Shown: positions 9,102 through 19,506, numbered from the stretch's first letter. The stretch is DNA of 64,000 nucleotides from Nocardia vermiculata NBRC 100427 (GCF_001613265.1 NZ_BDCA01000003.1:124001-188000), one strand, 5' to 3'. Notes: a model not told the origin generated them from the letters alone. Translations and numbers: made by a program.

Positions 9102-9809
9102 CTACTTCTTGGGTTCGATGTGCGGCTGGTTGACGGTCTGGGCGTACTGGATCACCGCGGCGATTGCGATCGGCACACCGATCAGCAGGGTGCCCGCGAT
9201 GCCGATGACGCTGGCGCCCGCTGCGGCGCCCAGCAGGCAGCCGATGACCGGGCCGGCGCCACCACCGAGGGCGACCGGAAGGGTGACCGCCGCACCGGCG
9301 GCGATGCCCAGACCACAACCGACGACACCGCCGACGACTGCGGAGATCATGCTGGCCGCGGTGCCGGCCATGCTGACCGTGTCCTTCAGGCGGCTGAAGG
9401 CGTCCTTCTCACGGTCGTAGTCGCTGTCCCACTGGGCCTGGTCCTCGAAGGGGAGCGCGACCGGCTTGTATACGGCCTTGGCGGTGTCGGCCTGCGGGCT
9501 CAGGGTGGCGGTGTTGCCCTTGATGTCGGCGGCGATCGGGAAGACGAAGTCGTCCACGCGGTACTGCAGCGGGGTGCCGGCCATGACGGTGCCGTCGGCG
9601 GACTTGATCTCCAGCTTGCCGTCCTCGACGGCGACGGAACCGTTGTCGGCGGTCAACGAGATGCTCTGGGCCTGATCATCGACTTTGTAGGAGACACTCA
9701 CCGGCGCCGGCGCCGCGGGGGCGGCCGGAGCGGCGTGCACGGTGCCCGCGGTGATACCGATGGCGGCCGTGGCCAGTGCCGCGGTCGCGGCGAATTTCCT
9801 CATCATCAT
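9102..9809 (-). CDS. Secreted/cell-envelope protein with Gly/Ala-rich hydrophobic C terminus
   Basis: 235-residue exported protein of unknown function. A signal peptide runs from MMMRKF through an Ala/Thr-rich core to cleavage near VHAAP (about residue 26). A beta-rich region with Asp/Lys-rich strands follows (about 35-120), then a charged segment with DYDREKDAF. The last 100 residues are very hydrophobic and glycine-rich with GxxxG-like spacing and two cysteines, like a glycine zipper or membrane insertion region. Start chosen for the signal peptide; GAGG lies upstream. It shares a 295-base divergent intergenic region, with a Crp-type site, with rmlB. No database family was recognised. Confidence 0.8.
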   Translation of the reverse strand: MMMRKFAATAALATAAIGITAGTVHAAPAAPAAPAPVSVSYKVDDQAQSISLTADNGSVAVEDGKLEIKSADGTVMAGTPLQYRVDDFVFPIAADIKGNTATLSPQADTAKAVYKPVALPFEDQAQWDSDYDREKDAFSRLKDTVSMAGTAASMISAVVGGVVGCGLGIAAGAAVTLPVALGGGAGPVIGCLLGAAAGASVIGIAGTLLIGVPIAIAAVIQYAQTVNQPHIEPKK

Positions 9810-10015
9810 TTCGTGCAAACCTCGATGCAGAGTGGTTCTGGGACAAGGAAATAAAAAGGGAGCCCAGCCAACGACCGGTGAACCCACTGTGTCCGTTCAT
9901 TCAAATTCTGTTCACCGCGGTGTTCTTGTGCGCGGTGGGGTTCCGGAAACACGCAGTGTGCGTACGGTTTACGAATTCGATTGCAATTCGCATAAAAGAG
10001 ACAAATAGGATTTGA

Positions 10016-10031
10016 TGTGACGAAGGTCACA
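10016..10031. promoter_or_regulatory. Crp/GlxR-type binding site
   Basis: TGTGACGAAGGTCACA matches the Crp consensus TGTGA-N6-TCACA with both half-sites exact. It is 73 bases before the rmlB start codon and about 207 bases before the secreted-protein gene. This suggests cAMP-receptor-type control of either gene; which one is not determined. Confidence 0.75.
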
Positions 10032-10065
10032 TTGTGCAGCGTGATGCGCGCTACCCTTGCCATGA

Positions 10066-11124
<1,059 letters not shown>

Positions 11125-11135
11125 TCCCGGGTGCG

Positions 11136-12881
11136 TCAGCCCCAGACCATGACGTTGTACTTGATCGCGGCCGCGGCCAGAGCCACCGCGGTCGCGACCA
11201 CGATGGTGATCGCGGGACCTCGCAGTGGCGTCACCCCGCGCGCATCGGTCAGTCGCAACGGCATCCAGCGCAGCAGCACCGCGAAACCGGCGATCGCCAA
11301 GGGAACGAAGTAGCGGCCCTGCACGCCGTCGATCAGCCAGTAGTCCACCGGCGTGAACGACATGTACAGCGTCACGTACACCATGGCCACGCTGGCGGCG
11401 ACGGTCAGCAGCACCGCCCAGGTACGCCACCGATTACCGGTCAGCCGATCCGCGATGCCGATGCTGACGGCCAGCGCCAGCAGGCAGGCCAGAATCGTCG
11501 TCGCGGGAACATCGATATAGGAGAAGCCCAGCTCACCGAAGAACTGGGTGAACCACTTCTCGTCCCGGTACCAGATGCTGTCGATGAACACGTTCACGAA
11601 ATGCGGTGGGTCGGACAGGATGCCGCTCAGCTGATCGTCGGGCCGGACCGAGTCCCATTCGGCCTGCTTACGCATCAGGCCCATACCGTCGGTCGTGGGT
11701 GCCGCGATCTTCATCCACACCGCGAACAGCGCCGCGCCCAGTACCGCGAAACACCACGGCAGCCAGCGCAGGATCTTGCCGAAGCCGTACTGGCGGGCCG
11801 GAATCAGCACCACCAGCATGGCGAGGATGACATAGGTCGGCTTGCTCAGCGGCAGCGCCAGCGTCGTCGCCAGAGCAGCCACCACCTCGGTTTTCGTCAG
11901 CCGGGAGTCCAAGAAGACCCCCTTCACCAGCAGACAGGACACCAGGATGGCCAGCGCGTTGGTGATCGTATCGGCGGTCACCGTCCCCGCCTGGAAGATC
12001 GCGATGGGCAATACGGCGACCGTGAACGCCAGCCACTGGATGCGGAAGCCGCGCAACGCCCGGAGCGCGAACCCGACCAGCACCAGATAGGCGAGCAGCC
12101 CGGCCAGCCGGGTCGTCAGCACCATGCCGTTCACATCCAGTCCGGTCGCCTCCGCGATCCTGATGCCCAGGGCCGCAGGCACATACGCGACCGGTGAGTA
12201 GGCCGCGGTATTGGTGAACCACATCTGCTTGGTGTCCGACGTGGTCACCGGCGCGGCGCCGAGGCGGTCGTAGGCACCGGACTCGGCGGCCATCGGTGCC
12301 GGCTCCGGCGGGCGACTGTTGTAGTCGCTGAACGCGTAGCCCATCATCGCGTCGATACTCACCGGAATCTGCCCGCCGTAGGAGATTCCGCGATCGTCGA
12401 CGATCCGCTCCGGAGTGATGCCGCCGTGCGCGACCTGATAGGCGCGGCCGAACTGGGTGATCTCGTCATGACCCCAGAACGGCGGCGTGATGGCCGCGAA
12501 AACGATGCCGAAGATCCCGGCGACCACCACGAAAGCCGCTGCGGCGGCACCGAAGTGCTGATTCAGGCCGAACCAGGCGCGCTGGAACACGCCGTGGCGC
12601 GCGGGGTCGCGGGCGGCGTCACCCGCATCGTCGGCCTCCGAAGCGCCCGGCCCCGCGGGTGTGGCGCTCGGGGGCGCGGCCGTCGTGCTCGAAGTCTCGG
12701 CTGTGATGCTCGAAGGTTCGGCCGCGGCGCCAGGGAGCTCGGCCGGAGTGCTGCGGGACTCTGCCGCGGTGCCGGGCTCGTCGGTAGCCGTCGCGGTGGA
12801 GTTGTCGGCGTCTGCGGCCGTGGCGGACGCTGAATCCTGGTTCTTCTGCTCGCCGGCCTCGTTGTCGGCCCGGGTCGTCAT
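11136..12881 (-). CDS. DUF2142 polytopic membrane protein, putative GT-C glycosyltransferase
   Basis: 581-residue membrane protein. The first 90 residues are an Ala/Thr/Ser/Glu-rich, probably disordered cytoplasmic tail. After the first helix comes an acidic GHDEITQFGRAYQ, the DUF2142 hallmark, where GT-C enzymes carry catalytic acidic residues. About ten further hydrophobic segments follow, with a large extracytoplasmic loop (about residues 180-260). It overlaps the upstream GtrB-like glycosyltransferase gene by ATGA, so it is translationally coupled to it. A plausible job is transfer of a sugar from a polyprenyl-phosphate carrier to an envelope acceptor. Sugar and acceptor are unknown. Confidence 0.85.
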   Translation of the reverse strand: MTTRADNEAGEQKNQDSASATAADADNSTATATDEPGTAAESRSTPAELPGAAAEPSSITAETSSTTAAPPSATPAGPGASEADDAGDAARDPARHGVFQRAWFGLNQHFGAAAAAFVVVAGIFGIVFAAITPPFWGHDEITQFGRAYQVAHGGITPERIVDDRGISYGGQIPVSIDAMMGYAFSDYNSRPPEPAPMAAESGAYDRLGAAPVTTSDTKQMWFTNTAAYSPVAYVPAALGIRIAEATGLDVNGMVLTTRLAGLLAYLVLVGFALRALRGFRIQWLAFTVAVLPIAIFQAGTVTADTITNALAILVSCLLVKGVFLDSRLTKTEVVAALATTLALPLSKPTYVILAMLVVLIPARQYGFGKILRWLPWCFAVLGAALFAVWMKIAAPTTDGMGLMRKQAEWDSVRPDDQLSGILSDPPHFVNVFIDSIWYRDEKWFTQFFGELGFSYIDVPATTILACLLALAVSIGIADRLTGNRWRTWAVLLTVAASVAMVYVTLYMSFTPVDYWLIDGVQGRYFVPLAIAGFAVLLRWMPLRLTDARGVTPLRGPAITIVVATAVALAAAAIKYNVMVWG

Positions 12882-13846
12882 TGCCGCGCCTGCCCGACCT
12901 GCTCGGAGGTCTCGGTGCCCACTGCCGAATATCGCAAATACATGAGCCGGGCAGCCTCGTGCCGGGAGCGGCGAATTCCGTCGAGAATCAGACCCGCCGT
13001 CCACGCCAGACTGCCGAGTAGCAACAACGTGAATGCGAGGAACAACGTCGGGAAACGTGGTACCTCGTGGATTTCGTAGTACTGGATCACGATCGGCACG
13101 GTCAGAATGATCGAGATCAACCAGGCCAGGGTGCCGAACAGGCCGTAGAAGGCGACCGGTCGTTCGTGGCGGGCCAAACCGGCGATGAGTCCCAGAATCT
13201 TGAAACCGTCGTGGTATGTCCGCAGCTTGGATTCACTGCCCTCGGGGCGATCGCGGAATCCCACCCGGACCGCGGTCTGGGGTACCCGCAGATGCAGGGA
13301 ATGCACGGTCAATTCGGTTTCGATCTCGAATTCGCGGGACACCGCGGGGAAACTCTTCACGAATCGCCGGGAGAACACCCGGTAACCGGAGAGCATATCC
13401 TCGACGTTCTCGCCGAATACCTTGCCGACCACGCCGTTGAGCACGCGATTGCCGGCTTCGTGACCGGCTCGGTAGGCCTGCGCACCCTCGTCCTGCTTAC
13501 GCACGCCCAGGACGTGGTCGTAGGGGCCCGACAGCAGCGCCTCGATCATCTTCGGCGCCGCGAAGGCGTCGTAGGTGTCGTCACCGTCGATCATCAGGTA
13601 GACATCGGCCTCGATGTCGGCGAACGCGCGCCGCACGACGTTGCCCTTGCCCTTGGTCGTCTCGGCACGCACGATCGCGCCGGCTTCCCGGGCTCTTTCG
13701 GCGGTGGCGTCGGTGCTGCGGTTGTCGTAGACGTAGACCACGATGCCCGGCACGGCAGCCTTGAGGTCCGTGACCACCTTGGCGACCGCAGCCTCCTCGT
13801 TGTAGCAGGGCACGACTGCGGCAATGCGAAGTTCGGTGGGGTTCAC
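12878..13846 (-). CDS. Family 2 glycosyltransferase, GtrB/DPM1-like polyprenyl-phosphate sugar synthase
   Basis: 322-residue GT2 enzyme. The GT-A domain begins AAVVPCYNEEAAV and has the acidic motif MIDGDDTYD that binds metal and nucleotide sugar, then DMLSGYRVFSRRF. Two hydrophobic hairpins near residues 225-285 anchor it in the membrane. This architecture fits enzymes that attach a sugar from UDP or GDP to polyprenyl phosphate on the cytoplasmic face. It overlaps the DUF2142 gene by four bases, and a gtrA lies divergently upstream, making a GtrA/GtrB/GtrC-like set. The sugar cannot be read from the sequence. Confidence 0.9.
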   Translation of the reverse strand: MNPTELRIAAVVPCYNEEAAVAKVVTDLKAAVPGIVVYVYDNRSTDATAERAREAGAIVRAETTKGKGNVVRRAFADIEADVYLMIDGDDTYDAFAAPKMIEALLSGPYDHVLGVRKQDEGAQAYRAGHEAGNRVLNGVVGKVFGENVEDMLSGYRVFSRRFVKSFPAVSREFEIETELTVHSLHLRVPQTAVRVGFRDRPEGSESKLRTYHDGFKILGLIAGLARHERPVAFYGLFGTLAWLISIILTVPIVIQYYEIHEVPRFPTLFLAFTLLLLGSLAWTAGLILDGIRRSRHEAARLMYLRYSAVGTETSEQVGQARQ

Positions 13847-14060
13847 CCCGTCAATCCCTCATTTGATCGGCCGATGAAATACGGAACACCGGGAGGGTAC
13901 AGGTCGACACGGGGTGCTCGCCCGCGAACCCTCGCTGTGTCGGCGTCCACCGGTGTGCCCAGGCCGACCGGGTGCCACGGCGCGCTGGTCACGAGTGAGC
14001 GGCGCCGACCGCCGGCCGGTGTTGTGCAGTGCGCACACCCCGGTGCGGTACCGTCGCGGG

Positions 14061-14582
14061 GTGGCCAGTAGTGAGATGGCGACCGAACCGGTCGATCGAA
14101 CCGGCGACACCTGGCGAGCCAAGGCCGTCACCGCATTACGACAGGGTTCGGCATTCCTGGTGGTGGGAGCAGTCGGTTTCCTGGTCGACGCGGGAACATA
14201 CAACCTGCTCGTCTTCTGGAACGGCGTCATGCGCGACGCGCCGATCCCAGCGAAGATCATTTCGATTCTGACGGCCACGATCGTCACCTATTTCGGTAAC
14301 AAATGGTGGACCTTCGCGCACAAACAGGGCGGTAGTCGCGGTCGTGAATACCTGCTGTACGCGCTGTTCAATGTCGTCGCCATCGGTTTGCAGCTGGGGT
14401 GTCTCGGGTTTTCCCGTTATGTGCTGGACCTGTCGTCGCCGCTGGCCGACAATATTTCCGGAACACTTATAGGTCAGATCGTGGCCGTGGTGTTCCGTTA
14501 CTGGGCCTACGACACTTTCGTCTTCGCCGAGCACCGGCCCGGCGCCGATGTGCGGGATACCCGCACCGGGACGAGCCGGTGA
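14061..14582 (+). CDS. GtrA-family membrane protein (second copy)
   Basis: 173-residue GtrA protein with four hydrophobic segments; it begins the conserved region at GSAFLVVGAVGFLVDAGTYN and has the hallmark YFGNKWWTFAH, then a C-terminal RYWAYDTFVF. It probably helps move or hand over a polyprenyl-phosphate sugar. It is divergent from the GtrB-like gene and 96 bases upstream of glfT2, so it may serve either neighbour. GTG 14061 follows a TACCGT box with 6-base spacing, suggesting a leaderless transcript; longer readings upstream lack conserved sequence. It is clearly diverged from the gtrA at 3789, not a recent duplicate. Confidence 0.88.
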   Translation: MASSEMATEPVDRTGDTWRAKAVTALRQGSAFLVVGAVGFLVDAGTYNLLVFWNGVMRDAPIPAKIISILTATIVTYFGNKWWTFAHKQGGSRGREYLLYALFNVVAIGLQLGCLGFSRYVLDLSSPLADNISGTLIGQIVAVVFRYWAYDTFVFAEHRPGADVRDTRTGTSR

Positions 14583-14678
14583 GACGGACATAATGGGTAT
14601 CGCTCGCACCGAGCCCGTATTTGACCGCGCCCGCGCCGCACTCGGCGCCATCGGACACTGTTTACGAGGGAATCCACC

Positions 14679-16589
14679 ATGGACCAGTCGGCTGGCCAGG
14701 CCGTGACCGCATCCGATACCGACCGCAAGGTCGTCGACCCCGCGCCCGACCCATCCCGGACACCGGACCGTACGCCCGATCGCCTGGTACTGGCCCGTGG
14801 CATCTTCACCGGCCCCGCGCCGAAGATCAGTGACGAGTTGTACGCCGTGGTCGAGGGCAAGTCGACCCGCGAGCGGCTGTCGCTGCGGCTGGAGAAGGGG
14901 GCCCACGCGCACACCAACACCTACTTCGGCCGCTTCGCCGCCAGCTACTGGCAGCGCTGGACCACGGTGACCGACGTCGAGGTGACGATGCGGCTCGAGG
15001 TCGGCGATCGGGCCCGCATCCGGCTCGCCGCCTCCGATATCGCCGGACACCGCCGGACCATCGATTCCGCCGAGGTCACTGCCGACGGCACCGTCACCCT
15101 GCGCGCCCCGCTGGATCAGTACGTGGACGGCGGAGCGCTGTGGGTCGAATTCGACGCTGTCGGAGGCGGACTCGCGATCAGTGAGCTGAACTGGTCCGCG
15201 CCCGCACCGGAGCGCTTGCGGCCGGTGGCCATCGCGATCTGCACCTTCAACCGAGCCCAGGACTGCGCGCACACCGTCGCCGCGCTGGCCTCGGATCCGG
15301 AAGTCCTGGGCGCCCTCGCCGCGGTCTACGTGGTGGATCAGGGCACCGATCTGGTCTCGGATCAGGAACTCTTCCAGCAGACCGAGCCTCGCTTCGGCGA
15401 CAAGCTGCACTACCTCCGGCAGCCGAACCTGGGTGGTGCGGGCGGGTTCACCCGTGGTCTCTACGAGGTGTCCGCGGCCGGCAGCCTCGATGGTGCCGAG
15501 CACGCGGACGTCATCCTGATGGACGACGACATCCTCTGTGAGCCCGAAACAGTGTTGCGGCTCAGTGCATTCGCCAATCTCACCGTGGAACCGACCCTCG
15601 TCGGCGCGCAGATGCTGTACCTGCTCAATCCCGATTACCTCAATGTCGGTGCCGAGGAAGTGCACCTGAACCAGCTGCGGCACGGTCAGAAGGTGCCCAA
15701 GGCGCTGGGTAACGTGAGCATGCTGGAGTACAACCAGGAACGCCGCGTCGACGCCGGCTACAACGCGTGGTGGACCTGCCTGATCCCGGCCGAGGTGATC
15801 GACCGGATCGGGCTGCCGCTGCCGATCTTCTTCCAGTGGGACGACGTCGAATACGGTGTGCGCGCCCGCGAGGCCGGGTTCGTGACCGTGACGCTGCCGA
15901 ACGCCGCGGTCTGGCATGCCGACTTCTACTGGAAGGACTTCGACGACTGGGCGCGCTACTTCAGCACCCGCAACTCACTGATCGTCAGCTCCATGCACAC
16001 CGACCTGGACCCGAAGACGGTGACCCGCAAGCTGTTCCGCGAACTCGTGGAATACCTGGTCGGTATGCAGTACGGCCTCGCGCACACCACGCTGCAAGGT
16101 ATCGAGGACTTCCTGAAAGGCCCGAAGGTGTTGCGCGACGGCGGTATCGAAGCGCTGGCCACCGCCCGCACCAGCCGCGGCGACTACGGCGAGACCAAAA
16201 AGCATGCGGCGGCGACGATGCCCGTCCCGCAGGCGGACCTGCACCTGCGCCGTGCGGGCAGTGAGCCGAGCCGGCCGCTGCTGGTGCTGTGTAAACGGGC
16301 ATTCCAGCAGTGGACCGGCCGGACCCAGCACGGTGTCGTCGGGGTGACCCGCGAGGATGCGCACTGGTGGCACCTGGGCCTGTTCGACCACGTGGTCGTG
16401 ACCGATGCCTCGCAGTCCGGCGTGCGCATCCGGCGGCGGGACAAGGCGAAGGCCCGCGCACTGCTGTTGCGCACCGTCGTGGCCATGCGCCGCCTGCGCC
16501 GCGAACTGCCGGACCTCAGCCGCCGATACCGCAGCGCCGCACCGGAACTGATCAGCCGCGAGAACTGGGAGCGGCTGTACGGCCTCTGA
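14679..16589 (+). CDS. glfT2: Galactofuranosyltransferase GlfT2
   Basis: Bifunctional polymerase that extends the arabinogalactan galactan with alternating beta-1,5 and beta-1,6 galactofuranose from UDP-Galf. 636 residues, practically the mycobacterial length (637). An N-terminal beta-sandwich (about 30-170) precedes the GT-A domain with AIAICTFNRAQDC, the metal-binding Asp282-Asp283-Asp284 in ILMDDDILCEP, the WDD of FFQWDDVEYG (Asp388-389) and VWHADFYWKDFDD. The helical C-terminal region ends with NWERLYGL. GAGGG 9 bases before the ATG is the ribosome site. In M. tuberculosis glfT2 is well separated from glfT1; here they are about 1 kb apart. Confidence 0.96.
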   Translation: MDQSAGQAVTASDTDRKVVDPAPDPSRTPDRTPDRLVLARGIFTGPAPKISDELYAVVEGKSTRERLSLRLEKGAHAHTNTYFGRFAASYWQRWTTVTDVEVTMRLEVGDRARIRLAASDIAGHRRTIDSAEVTADGTVTLRAPLDQYVDGGALWVEFDAVGGGLAISELNWSAPAPERLRPVAIAICTFNRAQDCAHTVAALASDPEVLGALAAVYVVDQGTDLVSDQELFQQTEPRFGDKLHYLRQPNLGGAGGFTRGLYEVSAAGSLDGAEHADVILMDDDILCEPETVLRLSAFANLTVEPTLVGAQMLYLLNPDYLNVGAEEVHLNQLRHGQKVPKALGNVSMLEYNQERRVDAGYNAWWTCLIPAEVIDRIGLPLPIFFQWDDVEYGVRAREAGFVTVTLPNAAVWHADFYWKDFDDWARYFSTRNSLIVSSMHTDLDPKTVTRKLFRELVEYLVGMQYGLAHTTLQGIEDFLKGPKVLRDGGIEALATARTSRGDYGETKKHAAATMPVPQADLHLRRAGSEPSRPLLVLCKRAFQQWTGRTQHGVVGVTREDAHWWHLGLFDHVVVTDASQSGVRIRRRDKAKARALLLRTVVAMRRLRRELPDLSRRYRSAAPELISRENWERLYGL

Positions 16590-16604
16590 GGCACCGCCGG
16601 AAAG

Positions 16605-16639
16605 CCGTGGGGGCTCGAGGACATACTCGGCCCCCACGG
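16605..16639. terminator. Terminator hairpin after glfT2
   Basis: 10-bp GC-rich stem: 16605-16614 (CCGTGGGGGC) pairs with 16630-16639; the loop contains a further short CGAG/CTCG pairing. It lies 15 bases after the glfT2 stop. Confidence 0.6.
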
Positions 16640-16787
16640 ACTCGGCTCCACCGCCCACCGGCTTGCCAGGGCGCCACCGGTCCCGCTGCGTCGCCGTGCG
16701 GTCCGATCCCCGGCCGTGCAGTTGGCTCCTGGCCGCGCTACCTGTCGTTCAGTCAGGTGGGCTACTACGTGAACCGGCTGTAACGGG

Positions 16788-17636
16788 CTACAGGAACAGG
16801 TCCGTGGTCAGCGGGCCGTCGCCCGGGACCACCCGGTACTTGTCGAGATCGGTGATCCCGTGCGCGGCGAGAACATCGTCGTCGATGAAGAAGTTGCCGG
16901 TGGTGTCCTTCGCGGAGGAGGTGAGAACCAGGTACGCGGCGTCGGCGTAGATATCGGGGGTGCGTGAGGTCTGCACCATCTCCTCGCCGCCGAGGAGATT
17001 GCGCACCGCGGCGGTACCGATCGTGGTGCGCGGCCACAGCGAATTCACGCCGATACCGTAGGTACGCAGCTCTTCGGCCAAACCCAATGTGGTCAGCGAC
17101 ATCCCGTACTTGGCGATGGTGTACCCCAGTGAGCTGCCCGCCCATTTCGGGTCCAGATTCAGCGGCGGCGACAGGGTAAGGATATGCGGATTGCGGCCGG
17201 CCTGTGCCGAATCCTTCAGCGCCGGAATGCTGGTCTTGGACAACAGGAAACTGCCGCGGCAGTTGATGTCCTGCATCAGGTCGTAGGCCTTCATCGGCAG
17301 CGTCTCGGTGGGGGAGAGATTGATCGCCGAGGCGTTGTTGACGACGATATCGATGCCACCGAATCGTTCCACGCTCTGCCGTACCGCCTCGGCCACGGCC
17401 TCGTCGTCACGCACGTCACCGACGAATTTCAGGACCTGCCCGCCGGCTTCCTCGAGCTCCGCGCCCGCGGTGTGAATGGTCCCGGGCAGTTTCGGATGCG
17501 GCTGATCGGTCTTGGCGATCAAGGTGATATTCGCGCCGTCGGCGGCGGCCCGCTTGGCGATCTCGAGGCCGATCCCGCGGCTGCCGCCCGACATGATCAT
17601 GGTGCGTCCGGCCAGTGACTTACCAGCGTCGCTCAT
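16788..17636 (-). CDS. SDR-family NAD(P)-dependent oxidoreductase (HSDL2-like)
   Basis: 282-residue short-chain dehydrogenase. It has the cofactor motif MSGGSRGIGLEIAKR, VNNASAINL and the catalytic YTIAKYG, with LSPPLNLDP replacing the usual serine-containing strand and NSLWPRTTIGT after it. This set is typical of the HSDL2-type subgroup, often tied to fatty-acid metabolism; the substrate is unknown. ATG 17636 lies after GGGAGCAGGAT. It sits upstream of glfT2 in convergent orientation and downstream of glfT1 on the same strand, with 98 bases between, so read-through from the galactan cluster is possible. Confidence 0.88.
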   Translation of the reverse strand: MSDAGKSLAGRTMIMSGGSRGIGLEIAKRAAADGANITLIAKTDQPHPKLPGTIHTAGAELEEAGGQVLKFVGDVRDDEAVAEAVRQSVERFGGIDIVVNNASAINLSPTETLPMKAYDLMQDINCRGSFLLSKTSIPALKDSAQAGRNPHILTLSPPLNLDPKWAGSSLGYTIAKYGMSLTTLGLAEELRTYGIGVNSLWPRTTIGTAAVRNLLGGEEMVQTSRTPDIYADAAYLVLTSSAKDTTGNFFIDDDVLAAHGITDLDKYRVVPGDGPLTTDLFL

Positions 17637-17734
17637 ATCCTGCTCCCATCGTCTGCGCTGTATCCCGACTCCATGATCGGTGATGCTGCGCGCCGCGGCG
17701 AGGGGAACTCTCCGAAAGTGCAGGTGAGCGGGAC

Positions 17735-18658
17735 TCAGTCCGGCTTGTGGAACTGTTCGCGGCGGCCCAGTTTGCGCAGCCGGGACCACTCCAGCAATCC
17801 AGCCGGATCCTTCTGCTGGACCAGGAAGAACCAGGAGAACCGGGCCCATTCCTGCGGCAGCAGTTTGCGCATTCCCGGCTGGGCCATCAGATAGCCGCGG
17901 TTGCGGTAGGTGAAATACCGCTTCACCGGGTCGTCGGGGTACTGCGTGTGCATCCGCCCGCCCAGGATCGGCTTGAATTCCGCGGAGCCGTTGGGATGCA
18001 GGTAGGCGGTCTGCAGGCAGGTCCCGAACGGTAGCCCGGACCGGACCAGCCGTCGATGCACCTCCACCTCGTCACCGCGCACGAACAAGCGCAGATCCGG
18101 TACGCCGATCACCTCGAGTGCCTGCGCCGAGATCAGGGCGCCGTTGAAGAGCGAGGCGATACCGGGCAGGAAATCCTCGTCGCCCAGTTCGGAGCGCAGC
18201 CGCCGCCACACCACACCGCGGCGCAGGGGAAATGCCAGATGGTCCGGATCGTCGATATCCGCAACGACCGGCGAGACCTCCACCAGATTGTGCCGCTGCG
18301 CGCAGTCGAGCAATTTCTCCAGGACCTCGGGCCCCTCGGGACGGCCGTCGTCGTCGGCGAGCCACACCCAGTCGGCACCCATGGTGAGCGCGTGCAGCAT
18401 ACCCAGCGCGAAACCGCCGGCGCCGCCGAGATTGTGTTCCGAACCCAGATAGGTGGATTCGATGGGCAACTCGCGCACCAGGTCACCGACCTCGGGCTCG
18501 TTGCCGTTGTCGATGACGATCAGGTGATCGATCGGGCGGGTCTGGGCGGCGAGCACGCGCAGCGATTCACTGAGCAGCTCGCGCCGTTTGTGGGTGACGA
18601 CCACCGCGATGATCCGGGCCGCACCGCTGTCCGCGGACGAGGCCGCCTGATCACTCAT
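17735..18658 (-). CDS. glfT1: Galactofuranosyltransferase GlfT1
   Basis: Initiating galactofuranosyltransferase that places the first two galactofuranose units on the rhamnosyl linker of arabinogalactan. 307 residues (304 for Rv3782). GT2 motifs: VVVTHKRRELL at the N terminus, VIDNGNEPE, LGGAGGFALGM, the metal-binding LADDDGRPEG and VRGDEVEVHRRL in place of the base motif. A ribosome site AAGGAC precedes the ATG by 7 bases. It is third in the order wzm-wzt-glfT1 on the minus strand, matching Rv3783-Rv3781-Rv3782 in content though not exact order. Confidence 0.94.
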   Translation of the reverse strand: MSDQAASSADSGAARIIAVVVTHKRRELLSESLRVLAAQTRPIDHLIVIDNGNEPEVGDLVRELPIESTYLGSEHNLGGAGGFALGMLHALTMGADWVWLADDDGRPEGPEVLEKLLDCAQRHNLVEVSPVVADIDDPDHLAFPLRRGVVWRRLRSELGDEDFLPGIASLFNGALISAQALEVIGVPDLRLFVRGDEVEVHRRLVRSGLPFGTCLQTAYLHPNGSAEFKPILGGRMHTQYPDDPVKRYFTYRNRGYLMAQPGMRKLLPQEWARFSWFFLVQQKDPAGLLEWSRLRKLGRREQFHKPD

Positions 18659-18691
18659 TACTCATGTCCTTGTCGTACGCGCGGGCACAAA

Positions 18692-19498
18692 TTACGCGGG
18701 GTTACGTTCGAGTTCGAGCTCACGCAGAATCTGCGCCACGTGGTCGCCGGCCTCCGGGCCTTCGTAGGCGCGCACCACATCCTCGATCTCACCCTGCATA
18801 CGCAACGAACCGTGGTCGATCCACATCGCGCTGTCGCACAGTTGGGCCAGGAATTCGTTGGAATGGCTGCAGAACACCAGAATTCCCGAACGTGCCACCA
18901 GGTCGCGCAGCCGGTTGCGGGCCTTCTTCATGAACTCGGCGTCGACGGCGCCGAGCCCCTCGTCCAGCAGCAGGATCTCCGGGTCGATCGAGGTGACCAC
19001 GCCCATCGCCAACCGCACCCGCATACCGGTGGAGTAGGTGCGCAGCGGCATGTTCAGGTATTCGCCGAGTTCGCTGAATTCGGCGATCTCGTCGACCTTG
19101 GCCAGCATCTGCTTGCGGGTCTGGCCGAGGAACAGGCCGCGGATGATGATGTTCTCGTAACCGGAGATCTCCGGGTCCATCCCGACACCGAGATCGAAGA
19201 CGGGCGCCACCCGTCCACGCACCTGAGCGCTGCCGCGGGTGGGTTCGTAGATGCCGGCCAGCATCCGCAGCAGGGTCGACTTACCGGCACCGTTGTGGCC
19301 GACCAACCCGACCCGGTCGCCTTCCTTCAGCGACAGCGTGATGTCGCGCAGCGCCTCCACGACCACCACATCGGACTGATTGCGCCCGATGGAGCCGCCC
19401 GCCTTGCCGAGGAACGCCTTCTTCAGCGATCGCGATTTGGCGTCGAAAATGGGGAACTCGACCCACGCTTCGTGGGTCTCGATGCTTACTCCGGTCAT
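18692..19498 (-). CDS. wzt: ABC transporter ATP-binding protein Wzt (galactan export)
   Basis: 268-residue ATPase of the polysaccharide-export ABC family (Rv3781/RfbE type). It powers movement of the lipid-linked galactan precursor to the outside. Walker A VGHNGAGKST, signature TYSTGMRVRLAM, Walker B LLLDEGLGAVD and the H-loop FCSHSNEFL are all intact. It lacks the long C-terminal carbohydrate-binding domain of some Wzt proteins. GAGGG precedes ATG 19498, which starts 8 bases after the wzm stop; wzm, wzt and glfT1 form an operon. Confidence 0.94.
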   Translation of the reverse strand: MTGVSIETHEAWVEFPIFDAKSRSLKKAFLGKAGGSIGRNQSDVVVVEALRDITLSLKEGDRVGLVGHNGAGKSTLLRMLAGIYEPTRGSAQVRGRVAPVFDLGVGMDPEISGYENIIIRGLFLGQTRKQMLAKVDEIAEFSELGEYLNMPLRTYSTGMRVRLAMGVVTSIDPEILLLDEGLGAVDAEFMKKARNRLRDLVARSGILVFCSHSNEFLAQLCDSAMWIDHGSLRMQGEIEDVVRAYEGPEAGDHVAQILRELELERNPA

Positions 19499-19506
19499 TT
19501 TGCCCT

